Positions 9,823 to 18,697 of a stretch of DNA of 64,000 nt are shown piece after piece. Position numbers and translations under genes: made by a program. The notes beneath the pieces were generated by a model. The model saw only the letters and a program-made list of their open reading frames with translations, was not told the DNA's origin and did no database searches. Source of the DNA: Amycolatopsis endophytica (lineage in GTDB: Bacteria > Actinomycetota > Actinomycetes > Mycobacteriales > Pseudonocardiaceae); assembly GCF_013410405.1 (NCBI RefSeq), contig NZ_JACCFK010000001.1, positions 2,790,001 to 2,854,000 on the forward strand, in the 5' to 3' direction. Every line of letters begins with the position of its first letter. Within the stretch, counting starts at the first letter, position 1.

Positions 9823-10980
9823 GTGCGCCGGAGTCGCGTGAAGGCCGCTCGCCGCAAGGCACGAAGAATCGGCCTGGCCCACAGGACCACGCTCGCCGCG
9901 ATGGGCGGCGTTCTCGCCGTGATCCCGGCCGCTCTGGCGAGCGGTGGCACGGAAACCTGGTCCGCGGCCACCCCGGTCGACAACACCCTCGACATCGGAC
10001 CGATCCAGGGCGTGCCACCGGAGATCCTCCGGCTCAGCGTCAACGGCGAGTTGCCGCAACCACCCGAGCCGGTGCCAGCCGAGGAACTGCCCAGCGGCCC
10101 GCTCGGCATCCCCGGCACCGCGCTGAAGGCCTACCGGAACGCGGCCGACCTCATGGCGATCGAGCAGCCGGCCTGCCACATCGACTGGGCGCTGATCGCC
10201 AGCATCGGCCGCATCGAGTCCAACCATGCGCGCGGCGGCTACGTCGACGCGAACGGCACCACACGCGAACCGATCCTGGGCCCACAACTCAACGGTGTCG
10301 GCCCGGTGGCGGCGATCCCGGACACCGACGGCGGCCGCTGGGACCGCGACACGGTGTGGGACCGCGCGGTCGGCCCCACCCAGTTCATCCCGACGACCTG
10401 GAACTTCTACGGCGCCGACGGCAACCACGACGGCGTCGCCGACCCGAACAACATCTACGATTCCACCCTGGCCACCGCGCGGTACCTGTGCTCCGGCGGA
10501 CTCGACCTCGCCGACCCGGCCCAGCTGCGCGCCGCGATCTATCGCTACAACAACTCCGACGCCTATGTCGAGACGGTGATCCGCTGGGCCGACGCCTACC
10601 GCAGCGGTGTGGCCGTGCTCTCCGACAGCGAGGTGCCCGTCGGGGCGCCCAGCGCCACCGCCGTGCCGACCCCGCCCGCCGTCATCGCGCCGCCGTCGAT
10701 CGTCGCGCTGCCACCGACACCCACCAGTCCCGCGCCGACGACGTCTGCGAGCCGCACTGACATCGGCACCACCACGACCACGGGCGGCACCACCACGACG
10801 ACACCCCCGACCACGACGACCACCGCACCAACGGACACCTCGCCGACGTGCGAAAGCACCACTTCGCCGACCCCGACAACGCCGACCACGCCCACGTCGG
10901 AGACACCGTCGCCGTGTGACCCGTCCGAGACGAGCGGCACGTCCCCGACCACGGAGCCGACGACCGGCCCGACCCCGTAG
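9823..10980 (+). CDS. Secreted lytic murein transglycosylase with Thr/Pro-rich tail
   Basis: The product is 385 residues. A basic start (RRSRVKAARRKARR) leads into a hydrophobic export segment (~22-40). The catalytic lytic-transglycosylase domain spans about 95-265 with the pattern IDWALIASIGRIESNHARGG, whose Glu is the predicted acid, and VGPTQFIPTTW. The last ~110 residues are a low-complexity Thr/Pro/Ser linker that probably spans the cell wall. GTG 9823 follows AGGGGAGGG at good spacing. It ends nine bases before ppx, so the two may share a transcript. The Thr-rich tail is common in wall-crossing proteins. Confidence 0.9.
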   Translation: MRRSRVKAARRKARRIGLAHRTTLAAMGGVLAVIPAALASGGTETWSAATPVDNTLDIGPIQGVPPEILRLSVNGELPQPPEPVPAEELPSGPLGIPGTALKAYRNAADLMAIEQPACHIDWALIASIGRIESNHARGGYVDANGTTREPILGPQLNGVGPVAAIPDTDGGRWDRDTVWDRAVGPTQFIPTTWNFYGADGNHDGVADPNNIYDSTLATARYLCSGGLDLADPAQLRAAIYRYNNSDAYVETVIRWADAYRSGVAVLSDSEVPVGAPSATAVPTPPAVIAPPSIVALPPTPTSPAPTTSASRTDIGTTTTTGGTTTTTPPTTTTTAPTDTSPTCESTTSPTPTTPTTPTSETPSPCDPSETSGTSPTTEPTTGPTP

Positions 10981-10989
10981 GGTGGGTGC

Positions 10990-11943
10990 ATGCCCCGTGT
11001 TGCCGCGATCGACTGTGGAACGAACTCGATCCGTCTGCTGGTCGCCGAGCTGACCGAGCGTCACGACGGCACCTTCGACCTGCGCGACCTGCACCGCGAG
11101 ATGCGGGTCGTGCGGCTCGGACAGGGAGTGGACGCCACCGGGCGGCTCGCTCCCGAGGCGTTGCAACGCACCCGCGACGCGCTCAAGGACTACACGATCG
11201 CCGCGCGGCGCAAGGGCGCGGAAAAGGTCCGCATGGTCGCCACATCGGCCACCCGCGACGCGAGCAACCGCGCCGACTTCTTCGCCATGACCCGCGAGGT
11301 GCTGGGCGTCGAAGCCGAGGTGATCTCCGGTGACGAGGAGGCCCGGCTGTCGTTCACCGGCGCGGTCGGCGAGCAGGACCCGGACGACGGCCCGTTCCTG
11401 GTCGTCGACGTCGGCGGCGGTTCGACGGAGCTGGTGCTCGGCGAATGGGACGGCAAACGCGCCTCGGTCACCGCGGCGAAGTCCGTGGACATCGGCTGCG
11501 TGCGGATCACCGAACGGTCGCTGAAGTCGGACCCGCCCACGTCGAACGAGATCGTGGCGGCCCGCGAGTTCGCGACCGACGTGCTGGCCGGGGCGTTCGA
11601 CGTGGTCGACGTGTCGAAGGCACGCACGTGGATCGGCGTGGCGGGCACGGTCACCACTCTTTCGGCGGTGTCGCAGGAGCTGCCCGAATACGACTCGGAG
11701 CAGACGCACCTGTCCCGCCTCTCCCCGGCGGACATCACGCGCGTGTCCGGCCACCTGCTGGAGGCCGACCACGAGGCGCGCGCCGCGAACCCGGTGATCC
11801 ACCCCGGCCGCGTGGACGTCATCGGCGGTGGCGGGCTGATCGTGCAGATCCTCGCCGAGGAGATCGGCAGGCGGGGCGGGCCGTCCGAACTGGTCGTCAG
11901 CGAGCACGACATCCTCGACGGCATCGCCCTGTCGCTCGCCTGA
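10990..11943 (+). CDS. Exopolyphosphatase / guanosine pentaphosphatase (Ppx/GppA family)
   Basis: The 317-residue protein has the ASKHA-fold phosphate loops: DCGTNSIRLLVAE at the N-terminus and VVDVGGGSTELVLGE near residue 137. It corresponds to the short, two-domain actinobacterial form (compare Rv1026) and lacks the C-terminal HD extension of E. coli Ppx. It would remove terminal phosphates from polyphosphate or convert pppGpp to ppGpp. It closes the conserved mfd-to-ppx block. Confidence 0.93.
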   Translation: MPRVAAIDCGTNSIRLLVAELTERHDGTFDLRDLHREMRVVRLGQGVDATGRLAPEALQRTRDALKDYTIAARRKGAEKVRMVATSATRDASNRADFFAMTREVLGVEAEVISGDEEARLSFTGAVGEQDPDDGPFLVVDVGGGSTELVLGEWDGKRASVTAAKSVDIGCVRITERSLKSDPPTSNEIVAAREFATDVLAGAFDVVDVSKARTWIGVAGTVTTLSAVSQELPEYDSEQTHLSRLSPADITRVSGHLLEADHEARAANPVIHPGRVDVIGGGGLIVQILAEEIGRRGGPSELVVSEHDILDGIALSLA

Positions 11944-12037
11944 GCGCCGTCCACACCCGACGAAGGTAGGGTTTTCGTACCGGATGGCCGGTTCCGGCGG
12001 GTAGGTTCCTCTTCACCCTGTGGTGAGGAGGAGTTCC

Positions 12038-13759
12038 TTGAGAAGAACCAGGTTGCTCATCGCGGCGCTCGCGGTTCCGCTGATCAGCGGGACCGTAACC
12101 CTGCCCAGCGCGGGTGCGCAGCCCGTCACGGTGTCCGGCCCGGCCACGGAGTTCACCGTGCTGGCCGCCGGTGAGCAGGGCGTCGCCGCAGCCGAAGACG
12201 CCATCCGCGAGGCCGGCGGGACCGTGGTGCGCACCAACACCGCGGTCGGCCTGATCACGGCGAGCGCCCCCGCGAACGGTTTCGCACAGCGGGTGTCGGC
12301 GGACGACGCGGTGTACGGGGCGGCGAAGGCGACCGCGATCGGCTCGGCACCGACGGGCAAAGTGACCCCGAAGCGGCCGGACGTGGAGAAGGAATCCCGC
12401 CAGGCGCCGCGCAGCAGCGACAAGAAGACCGGCACCACCGGCACCGACCCGCTGGACGACCAGCTGTGGGGCCTGAAATCGGTCCGCTCGGACATGGCAC
12501 GCGCCGTGCAGCCGGGCGACAAGCGCGTCAAGGTCGGCATCATCGACACCGGGGTGGACGGTTCGCACCCCGACATCGCCCCCAACTTCGACCGGGCCGC
12601 ATCCCGCAACTTCACCCGCGACATCCCGAACGATCCGACGGGCGCCGTCGTGGACGGGCCGTGTGAGTTCCGCGGCTGCGTCGACCCCGCGGACCACGAC
12701 GACAACGGTCACGGCACGCACGTCGCCGGCACGATCGCCGCGGCCGCCGACGGGTTCGGCATCTCCGGCGTCGCGCCCAACGTGTCGATCGTGAACCTGC
12801 GCGCGGGCCAGGACTACGGCCTGTTCTTCCTCCAGCCGGTCGTCGACGCCCTCACCTACGCCGGTGACGCGGGGATCGACGTGGTCAACATGTCGTTCTA
12901 CGTGGACCCGTGGCTGTACAACTGCGCGTCCAACCCGGCCGACACACCCGAACAGCAGCTGGAGCAGCGCACGATCACCGAGGCGATGACGCGGGCGATG
13001 AACTACGCGCACCGCAAGGGCGTCACCGAGGTCGCGGCACTGGGCAACCAGCACACCGACCTGGGCGCGCCGCAACCCGACGAGACGAGCCCCGACTACC
13101 CGGCGTCGTCGGCGCACCCCCGGACGATCGAAAACTCGAGCTGCCTTTCGTTGCCGGTCGAGGGTCCGCACACCATCGGTGTGTCGGCGTTCGGCCCGTC
13201 CGGCGCGAAAGCCGACTACTCGAACTACGGTCCGGAGCAGATCTCGGTGTCCGCGCCCGGCGGTTTCTACCGGGACGGTTTCGGGACGGACTGGTACCGC
13301 ACCAACGAAAACCAGATCCTGTCGGCGTACCCGCAGAACGTGGGCGTCGCGGAAGGCATGATCGACGCGGACGGCAACGTCACCCCCGAGGGCGCCGAGC
13401 TGGGCGTGCAGAAGGCGGTGACGAAGGACGGCCGCGCAGCGTACTACCAGTTCCTGCAGGGCACGTCGATGGCCACCCCGCACGCGACGGGCGTGGCGGC
13501 GTTGATCGTGTCCGAGTACGGGAAGAACAGCCGCGGCGGGATCACGATGAACCCGGACGCCGTGCAGCGGGTCATCGAGGGTACGGCCGCCGAGATGGCC
13601 TGCCCGGTTCCCGCGACGGTCGATTACCTGGACGAGGGGCGGGACGAGTCGTTCACCGCTACCTGCGAGGGATCGCCGTCGTTCAACGGGTTTTATGGGA
13701 ACGGTGGCGTGGATGCTTATGCGGCGGTGACTCGCGGGCGGGGGTACGTGCGCGCGTGA
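12038..13759 (+). CDS. Secreted subtilisin-type serine protease (S8)
   Basis: This is a 573-residue exported protease. TTG 12038 was chosen because GAGGAGGAG (12025-12033) lies five bases upstream and a signal peptide (RRTRLLIAALAVPLISG..., cleavage near SAGA|Q) begins there. The in-frame GTG at 12020 lies inside the binding site region. A propeptide of ~110 residues precedes the catalytic domain. The triad is visible as D170 (GIIDTGVDG), H225 (GHGTHVAG) and S477 (GTSMATPHATG). The ~250-residue gap between His and Ser is longer than in subtilisin, indicating an insertion. Extracellular protein degradation is the likely role. Confidence 0.92.
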   Translation: MRRTRLLIAALAVPLISGTVTLPSAGAQPVTVSGPATEFTVLAAGEQGVAAAEDAIREAGGTVVRTNTAVGLITASAPANGFAQRVSADDAVYGAAKATAIGSAPTGKVTPKRPDVEKESRQAPRSSDKKTGTTGTDPLDDQLWGLKSVRSDMARAVQPGDKRVKVGIIDTGVDGSHPDIAPNFDRAASRNFTRDIPNDPTGAVVDGPCEFRGCVDPADHDDNGHGTHVAGTIAAAADGFGISGVAPNVSIVNLRAGQDYGLFFLQPVVDALTYAGDAGIDVVNMSFYVDPWLYNCASNPADTPEQQLEQRTITEAMTRAMNYAHRKGVTEVAALGNQHTDLGAPQPDETSPDYPASSAHPRTIENSSCLSLPVEGPHTIGVSAFGPSGAKADYSNYGPEQISVSAPGGFYRDGFGTDWYRTNENQILSAYPQNVGVAEGMIDADGNVTPEGAELGVQKAVTKDGRAAYYQFLQGTSMATPHATGVAALIVSEYGKNSRGGITMNPDAVQRVIEGTAAEMACPVPATVDYLDEGRDESFTATCEGSPSFNGFYGNGGVDAYAAVTRGRGYVRA

Positions 13760-13942
13760 GGGGCCCGCGCCTCAGGTGGTGAACCGCTGGGCGCGTGGTG
13801 GCTGGGCGCGTTGGTGGCCGGTAGGTGGTTGCGTTGGGTGCGACCGCCCCCGCCCCTCCTCGCGGAAGGGGCTTGGGATGAGGGGCAGGGGGAGGTCTGG
13901 AGCGGTCGTGGTGGGGCGGGCTGGGGCGCGAGGCGGCTGTGG

Positions 13943-14344
13943 TCAGCTGTCGGTGTACTTGATCGCTGTCAGGGTGATCGTCGTGTCTGCCGGGACCTTG
14001 GTGCCCGCTGGGGGTTCCTGTCCGGTTTGGACCCAGTTGCTGTCGACGACCAGCATCCGGCCGAGGCCCTTTCCGTCGACCTCGCGCAGGTGGTACAGGC
14101 CGGCTGCCTGCATGGTGTCCTGCGCTTCCTGATGGTTCATCCCGGACACGTCCGGCACCGTGATCAGCTCCGCCGAAGCGGAAGCCGAAGCCGACGTACC
14201 GGGTGCTGACGAGCTGGGTGCGGGTGCGCTGCTCTCGGTCTGCCCGCCGGGTGTGGTGGGGCTCGCGCCGCATCCCGCGACGAGAGTGAGGAGTGCGAGT
14301 CCGCTCGCCCATCCCGTGGTGTGCCTGATCAGGTCGGTTCGCAA
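13943..14344 (-). CDS. PASTA-domain lipoprotein
   Basis: The 133-residue product starts at TTG 14344, six bases after AGGAGG. It has a lipoprotein signal with lipobox LVAGC (Cys25), a Ser/Ala/Pro linker and one PASTA domain (~65-130) with the typical start TVPDVSGMNHQEAQDTMQAAGL and the end PADTTITLTA. PASTA domains often bind muropeptides or beta-lactams in Stk1 kinases and PBPs. A free lipoprotein version may act as a cell-wall sensor or decoy. It is convergent with the protease gene. Confidence 0.85.
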   Translation of the reverse strand: MRTDLIRHTTGWASGLALLTLVAGCGASPTTPGGQTESSAPAPSSSAPGTSASASASAELITVPDVSGMNHQEAQDTMQAAGLYHLREVDGKGLGRMLVVDSNWVQTGQEPPAGTKVPADTTITLTAIKYTDS

Positions 14345-14498
14345 CAGTTGCCTCCTGGCGTCGGATCTTCGCGGACCATGTCGGCTGCCGGGACAACGGT
14401 GTTTCGCCGGGGCGGGCACCGTTCTCGATCCGTTATCGCCACAAGAGGGGACCGTGGGGCCACCGCCGAGCCGGGGTGGCCCCACGAATCCGCACGAA

Positions 14499-15971
14499 CT
14501 ACCGGTTCGAGCCGTTCGCCACGAAAGCCGCCAGGTCCTTCGACTGTTGCACCCGCGAGGGCTCATGCACGTACATCATGTGCCCGGCGGGGTAGTACGC
14601 CGATTCGATGTTGGACCGCAGGTCGTCCGGGATCTGCAGGTGCGCCAGCACGTGCTCGGCCGCGTAGTAGGGCGTCGCGCCGTCGTAGTAGCCCAGCGCG
14701 ACGTGCACCTTCAAATGGGGATTGCCGCGCATCGCCGCGCTCAGCGCCTCCACAGCGGACACCGCGCGGCCCTCGAACTCCGAATAGGACCAGTTCCGCA
14801 CCACATCCATGGACAGGACCTCGTACGGCAGATCGTTCTCGTACCCCAGCTCGGACCGTACATAGTGGTTGAAACCGGCCGAATAGGCGCCGATGATGCG
14901 AGACACGGAGGCGTCGTCGCTCATCAGTTCGCGTCCGCCGTCCGGCTCCCACGTGGTGAAGCGCCCGTCCATCCGGCCCGTCGTCAGGCCGCGCTCACGC
15001 AACAACTCGGTGAAGAACCGCACGTGCTCGATCCGCAGGTTGACCCGGTCCACATAGGACTCGTCGAGGCCGGTCAGCGACGCCAGCTTCGCGACCGCCG
15101 TTGCCTTCTCCTCGGCGGTCAACCGTGAACCGCGCGACAGCGCCCACGGCAGCTCGCGCGCGGCGAACTCCTCGGCCTCGGCCAGCACGTCCGGCAGCTT
15201 CCGCTTGCCGTGCTTGCCGTGGTAGTGCGCGATCGCCGCGTACGTCGGCACGAACAGCGGGTACGGCTGGTCGTTGCCCTCGGTGAAGCGGATCGTGCCG
15301 AAGTCCAGCACGCTGGAGATCAGCATCAGGCCGTTGAGGTAGAACCCGTGCCGCTCCTGCAGGTGCCCGGCCAGCGCGGCCGCACGCAGCGTGCCGTACG
15401 ACTCGCCTGCCAGGTACTTCGGCGACAGCCACCGGCCGTTGCGCGACGTCCACAGCCGGATCACCTCGGCGACGGACTCCACGTCCGCGGTGAAGCCGTG
15501 GTAGTCCTTGGTGCTCTCGCCCTTCTTCGGCCGCGAGTACCCGGTGGACACCGGGTCGATGAACACCAGGTCGCTGTGCACGAGCAGCGTCTCGGGGTTG
15601 TCGACCACGCGGTAGGGCGGCGGCTCGGGCGAGTCGACGTCGCCGGACACCACCCGGCGCGGGCCGAGCACGCCCATGTGCAGCCACACGCTCGCCGATC
15701 CGGGACCGCCGTTGAAGGCGAACGTCACCGGACGCGAACCCGGCTCCGCGCCGTCCAGCGTGTAGGAGGTGACGAACACCTCGGCCTTGGCGGTGTGGCC
15801 GTCGAACTTGCCGTCGGTGTGCACCTCCTTGCGCAGCACCATCCGCCCGGTCTGGGCGGTGTAGTCCAGCTTGCGCCGCTTCACGGTGAGCGTGTGCTGG
15901 GTGGTGACCAGGTCGTCGGTCGGTTCCGGCGCGGCCTCGGTCTGCTTCTCCTCATCGGGGGTTTCCGGCAT
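14499..15971 (-). CDS. S10-family serine carboxypeptidase-like protein
   Basis: The 490-residue protein shows the alpha/beta-hydrolase S10 pattern: oxyanion NGGPGSASVW, nucleophile serine in AGESYGTLRA, the acid in GYYDGATPYYA and histidine in GHMMYVHE. No signal peptide is seen from ATG 15971, so it is probably cytoplasmic, unlike eukaryotic homologues. Family members remove C-terminal residues from peptides. Its start is 32 bases from the divergent udg start, so both genes share one short control region. Confidence 0.88.
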   Translation of the reverse strand: MPETPDEEKQTEAAPEPTDDLVTTQHTLTVKRRKLDYTAQTGRMVLRKEVHTDGKFDGHTAKAEVFVTSYTLDGAEPGSRPVTFAFNGGPGSASVWLHMGVLGPRRVVSGDVDSPEPPPYRVVDNPETLLVHSDLVFIDPVSTGYSRPKKGESTKDYHGFTADVESVAEVIRLWTSRNGRWLSPKYLAGESYGTLRAAALAGHLQERHGFYLNGLMLISSVLDFGTIRFTEGNDQPYPLFVPTYAAIAHYHGKHGKRKLPDVLAEAEEFAARELPWALSRGSRLTAEEKATAVAKLASLTGLDESYVDRVNLRIEHVRFFTELLRERGLTTGRMDGRFTTWEPDGGRELMSDDASVSRIIGAYSAGFNHYVRSELGYENDLPYEVLSMDVVRNWSYSEFEGRAVSAVEALSAAMRGNPHLKVHVALGYYDGATPYYAAEHVLAHLQIPDDLRSNIESAYYPAGHMMYVHEPSRVQQSKDLAAFVANGSNR

Positions 15972-16002
15972 GCTCGCCAACCTATCGGGTACCACTGACA
16001 AA

Positions 16003-16710
16003 ATGCCGCGACGAAACCTCCGGACACTGGCCGAACTGGACAGCGCCGTGCCCGGATGCCACCGTTGTCCGCGTCTCGTGGCGTGGCGTGAGGAGGTCGC
16101 CGCCACCAAACGGGCCGCTTTCGCCGACTGGACGTACTGGGGCAAGCCCGTGCCCGGCTTCGGCCCGGCGAACGCGTCGCTGGCCATCGTCGGGCTGGCG
16201 CCCGCCGCCCACGGCGCGAACCGCACCGGCCGGATGTTCACCGGTGACCGTTCCGGCGACTTCCTCTACCAGGCGCTTTACGACATCGGACTGGCATCGC
16301 AGCCGCACGCGACGCACATCGGCGACGGGCTCGAACTCCACGGTGTCCGCATCACGTCCCCGGTCAAGTGCGCGCCGCCCGCGAACAAACCGCTGCCCTC
16401 GGAGCGGGACAACTGCAGGCCGTGGCTGGTGCGGGAGTTCGAACTGTTACTTCCGACACTCCGCTCGGTCGTCGTGCTCGGCCAGTTCGGGTGGCAGGCG
16501 CTACTGCCGGTGCTCGCCCAGACGTGGCCGGTGCCGAAACCCGCGCCGAAGTTCGGCCACGGCGCTCACTTCGTCCTGCCCGGAGCCCCCGAACTTCACC
16601 TTTTCGGGTCATTCCACGTCTCGCAGCAAAATACTTTCACCGGACGCCTCACCCCCGCCATGCTGCGCGACGTGCTGAGCCGCGCGGCCGGGGTGGCGGG
16701 GCTCCTCTGA
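16003..16710 (+). CDS. Family 5 (UdgB-type) uracil-DNA glycosylase
   Basis: The 235-residue enzyme has the thermophile/mycobacterial UdgB pattern. Cysteines that would hold a 4Fe-4S cluster are seen at CHRCPRL (19, 22) and CAPPANKPLPSERDNC. The active-site loop is VGLAPAAHGANRTGRMFTGD, with Ala-His in place of the Asp of family 1. The C-terminal motif is GSFHVSQQNT. It removes uracil and some other deaminated bases from DNA. One leucine is encoded by the rare codon TTA at 16447-16449, which is notable because a tRNA with a UAA anticodon lies 1.7 kb downstream. Confidence 0.9.
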   Translation: MPRRNLRTLAELDSAVPGCHRCPRLVAWREEVAATKRAAFADWTYWGKPVPGFGPANASLAIVGLAPAAHGANRTGRMFTGDRSGDFLYQALYDIGLASQPHATHIGDGLELHGVRITSPVKCAPPANKPLPSERDNCRPWLVREFELLLPTLRSVVVLGQFGWQALLPVLAQTWPVPKPAPKFGHGAHFVLPGAPELHLFGSFHVSQQNTFTGRLTPAMLRDVLSRAAGVAGLL

Positions 16711-16794
16711 ATCGTTTCGTTCTGGTACGCGACCCTGGTCACAGGTGAGGAGGGTCTGCGAGCGCCCAGCCCGGGGCAGTGGGAAGATGGATGC

Positions 16795-18120
16795 ATGGCC
16801 GTAGCGAAGTCGGAACCGACTCGGATCCTCATCCTGGGTGGCGGGTACGTCGGGCTCTACACCGCGTTGGGACTCCAGAAGAAGCTCCGCGCCAATGAAG
16901 CCTCCGTGACGATCGTCGATCCTCAGCCGCACATGACCTACCAGCCGTTCCTGCCGGAAGCGGCGGCTGGGGCCATCGAACCGCGCCACGTCGTGGTGCC
17001 GCTGCGGCGGGTGCTCAAGCGTTGCCACGTGCTCACGGCGCGGGTGAACAAGATCGAGCACGATCGCAAGACCGTCACGGTCGAAGCCGCCGACGGGCAC
17101 ATCGAGCAGCTGAACTACGACGTGCTCGTGGTCGCGCTCGGCGCCGTCGCCCGGCTGCTGCCGATCCCCGGCCTTGCCGAGGAAGGCATCGGCATCAAGA
17201 CCATCGGCGAGGCCATCTACCTGCGCAACCACGTGCTGACCAAGCTCGACGAGGCGGCCAGCACGCTCGACCCGGAGCTGCGCAAGCGCTTGCTCACGTT
17301 CACCGTCGTCGGCGGCGGGTTCGCCGGCATCGAGGCGCTGGCCGAGCTCGAGGACATGACCCGGTTCGCGACGCGCTACTACGAGAACATCCAGCCCGAC
17401 GACATCCGCTGGGTGCTCGTCGAGGCCGCCGGCCGGATCCTGCCCGAGGTGCGCGAGACCCTCGGCGTGTGGACGGTCGAGCAGCTGGAGCGCCGCGGCA
17501 TCGAGGTGTTCCTGTCGACCGCGGCGAAGTCGTTCGAGAACGGGCACATCGTGCTCTCCGACGGCACCGAGTTCGACAGCGACACGATCATCTGGACCGC
17601 CGGTGTGAAGGCCAACCCGGTGCTGGCCAACTCGGACCTGCCGATCGACAAGCGCGGCCGCGTCGAGGCGACGGCCGCCCTGCAGGTCGTCGGCCACCCG
17701 GACGTGTGGACGGCGGGCGATAACGCCGCCGTCCCGGACCTGTCCCGCACCGAGTCCGACCCGACGGCCACCTGCCCGCCGAACGCGCAGCACGCGGTCC
17801 GCCAGGCGCGCCACCTGTCGAAGAACATCATCAAGGTGCTGCGCGGCGGCCAGCCGACGGACTACTTCCACAAGAACCTCGGTGCCGTGGCCGGGCTGGG
17901 CCTGCACAAGGGTGTCGCGGACGCGCTCAAGTTGAAGATCAAGGGCTTCCCGGCCTGGATCTTCCACCGCGCCTACCACCTCAAGGCGATGCCCACGTTC
18001 AACCGCAAGGCCCGCATCCTGCTCGACTGGACCCTCGGCGGCCTGTTCCGCCGCGAGGTCGTGTCGCTCGGGCAGATCAACAACCCGAAGGAAGAGTTCG
18101 CGCGGGCTTCGAAGTCCTGA
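16795..18120 (+). CDS. Type II NADH dehydrogenase-like FAD oxidoreductase
   Basis: The 441-residue flavoprotein has two Rossmann dinucleotide motifs: ILGGGYVGLYTALGL near residue 13 for FAD and FTVVGGGFAGIEALAEL near 167 for NAD(P)H. The second FAD contact is TAGDNAAVPD. A C-terminal amphipathic segment (PAWIFHRAYHLKAMP) could associate with the membrane. These features match Ndh, which passes electrons from NADH to quinone without pumping protons. It stands alone upstream of the tRNA gene. Confidence 0.88.
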   Translation: MAVAKSEPTRILILGGGYVGLYTALGLQKKLRANEASVTIVDPQPHMTYQPFLPEAAAGAIEPRHVVVPLRRVLKRCHVLTARVNKIEHDRKTVTVEAADGHIEQLNYDVLVVALGAVARLLPIPGLAEEGIGIKTIGEAIYLRNHVLTKLDEAASTLDPELRKRLLTFTVVGGGFAGIEALAELEDMTRFATRYYENIQPDDIRWVLVEAAGRILPEVRETLGVWTVEQLERRGIEVFLSTAAKSFENGHIVLSDGTEFDSDTIIWTAGVKANPVLANSDLPIDKRGRVEATAALQVVGHPDVWTAGDNAAVPDLSRTESDPTATCPPNAQHAVRQARHLSKNIIKVLRGGQPTDYFHKNLGAVAGLGLHKGVADALKLKIKGFPAWIFHRAYHLKAMPTFNRKARILLDWTLGGLFRREVVSLGQINNPKEEFARASKS

Positions 18121-18162
18121 CCTTCGCTGGGACGGCGGGCACCGTTCGCCTAGGCTGACGGT

Positions 18163-18236
18163 GCCCCCGTAGCCCAACCGGCAGAGGCAGTCGACTTAAA
18201 ATCGATTCAGTGCGGGTTCGAGTCCCGTCGGGGGCA
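18163..18236 (+). tRNA. tRNA with anticodon UAA and short (class I) variable loop
   Basis: A full cloverleaf can be folded by eye. The acceptor stem is GCCCCCG/CGGGGGC (18163-18169 with 18229-18235), with discriminator A18236. The D-stem is GCC/GGC. The anticodon stem is GTCGA/TCGAT with the 7-base loop CTTAAAA (anticodon TAA at 18197-18199). The variable loop is only TCAGT, and the T-arm is GCGGG-TTCGAGT-CCCGT. No CCA is encoded. UAA should read UUA (Leu), yet bacterial tRNA-Leu normally has a long variable arm, so the amino-acid identity is uncertain. Confidence 0.88.
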
Positions 18237-18265
18237 CTGGTGCGCAGTTCCGGGGAAAAACGCGC

Positions 18266-18514
18266 AGGTCAGGTCGCCTGCTCCCGCAGGTCCGTGCGCG
18301 GATTCGCGCTCTTCCCGCCGAGATGTTGCCCCTGCTCGCCGAAGCGGTGAGCGTCCTGGAGCTGACCCGTGGAACGGTCGGCCGTACAACGAGGCCGATC
18401 CGGACGGCTGGATGCGGCAGTTCGATTTCGCTGATGACCGTGGCTTCGTCACCTACCTGGTCTTCGACGATCAGGACCCGGGTCGACCTGCTGAACGTGA
18501 CCTGGTTCGGGTAG
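18266..18514 (+). pseudogene. Frameshifted remnant of a RelE/ParE-like toxin
   Basis: Three reading frames must be joined to recover a plausible protein. A first part reads RALPAEMLPLLAEAVSVLEL, then after a shift near 18365 comes PWNGRPYNEADPDGWMRQF and FADDRGFVTYLVFDDQ, and after a second shift near 18480 comes RVDLLNVTWFG before TAG at 18512. The pieces in this order (PW.G.PYN..NPDG, GLVTYL, RVD...VTW) resemble small actinobacterial toxin proteins of the RelE/ParE superfamily. No start, ribosome binding site or antitoxin gene is visible. It begins 30 bases after the tRNA. The 18515-18697 stretch that follows holds nothing I can name. Confidence 0.6.
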
Positions 18515-18697
18515 TGGACGGCCCAGATCGTGATCGCGGTGTCGCGTGCGTCCGGTCATTCCGGCCGGTAGGGGCGTTGAGCTCGCTCGGGGCCGCACCG
18601 GGTCGGTAGGCGCGGCTTCCGGTCATGGAGGCCATGGCGATGCGGTTCGGCAGGCGCGCGTCGCCCAGGTCGGACGAGGTCGTCATCGTCGGGGTGA

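Noticed and set aside
9376..11907. 843-codon minus-strand open frame opposite the transglycosylase and ppx
   Set aside because: It spans two well-conserved plus-strand genes plus the repeat tract, and its sequence is low-complexity Arg/Gly.
18207..18452. Minus-strand frame ending CPRRDSNPH across the tRNA
   Set aside because: This ending is the usual false translation of the antisense T-arm of a tRNA gene.
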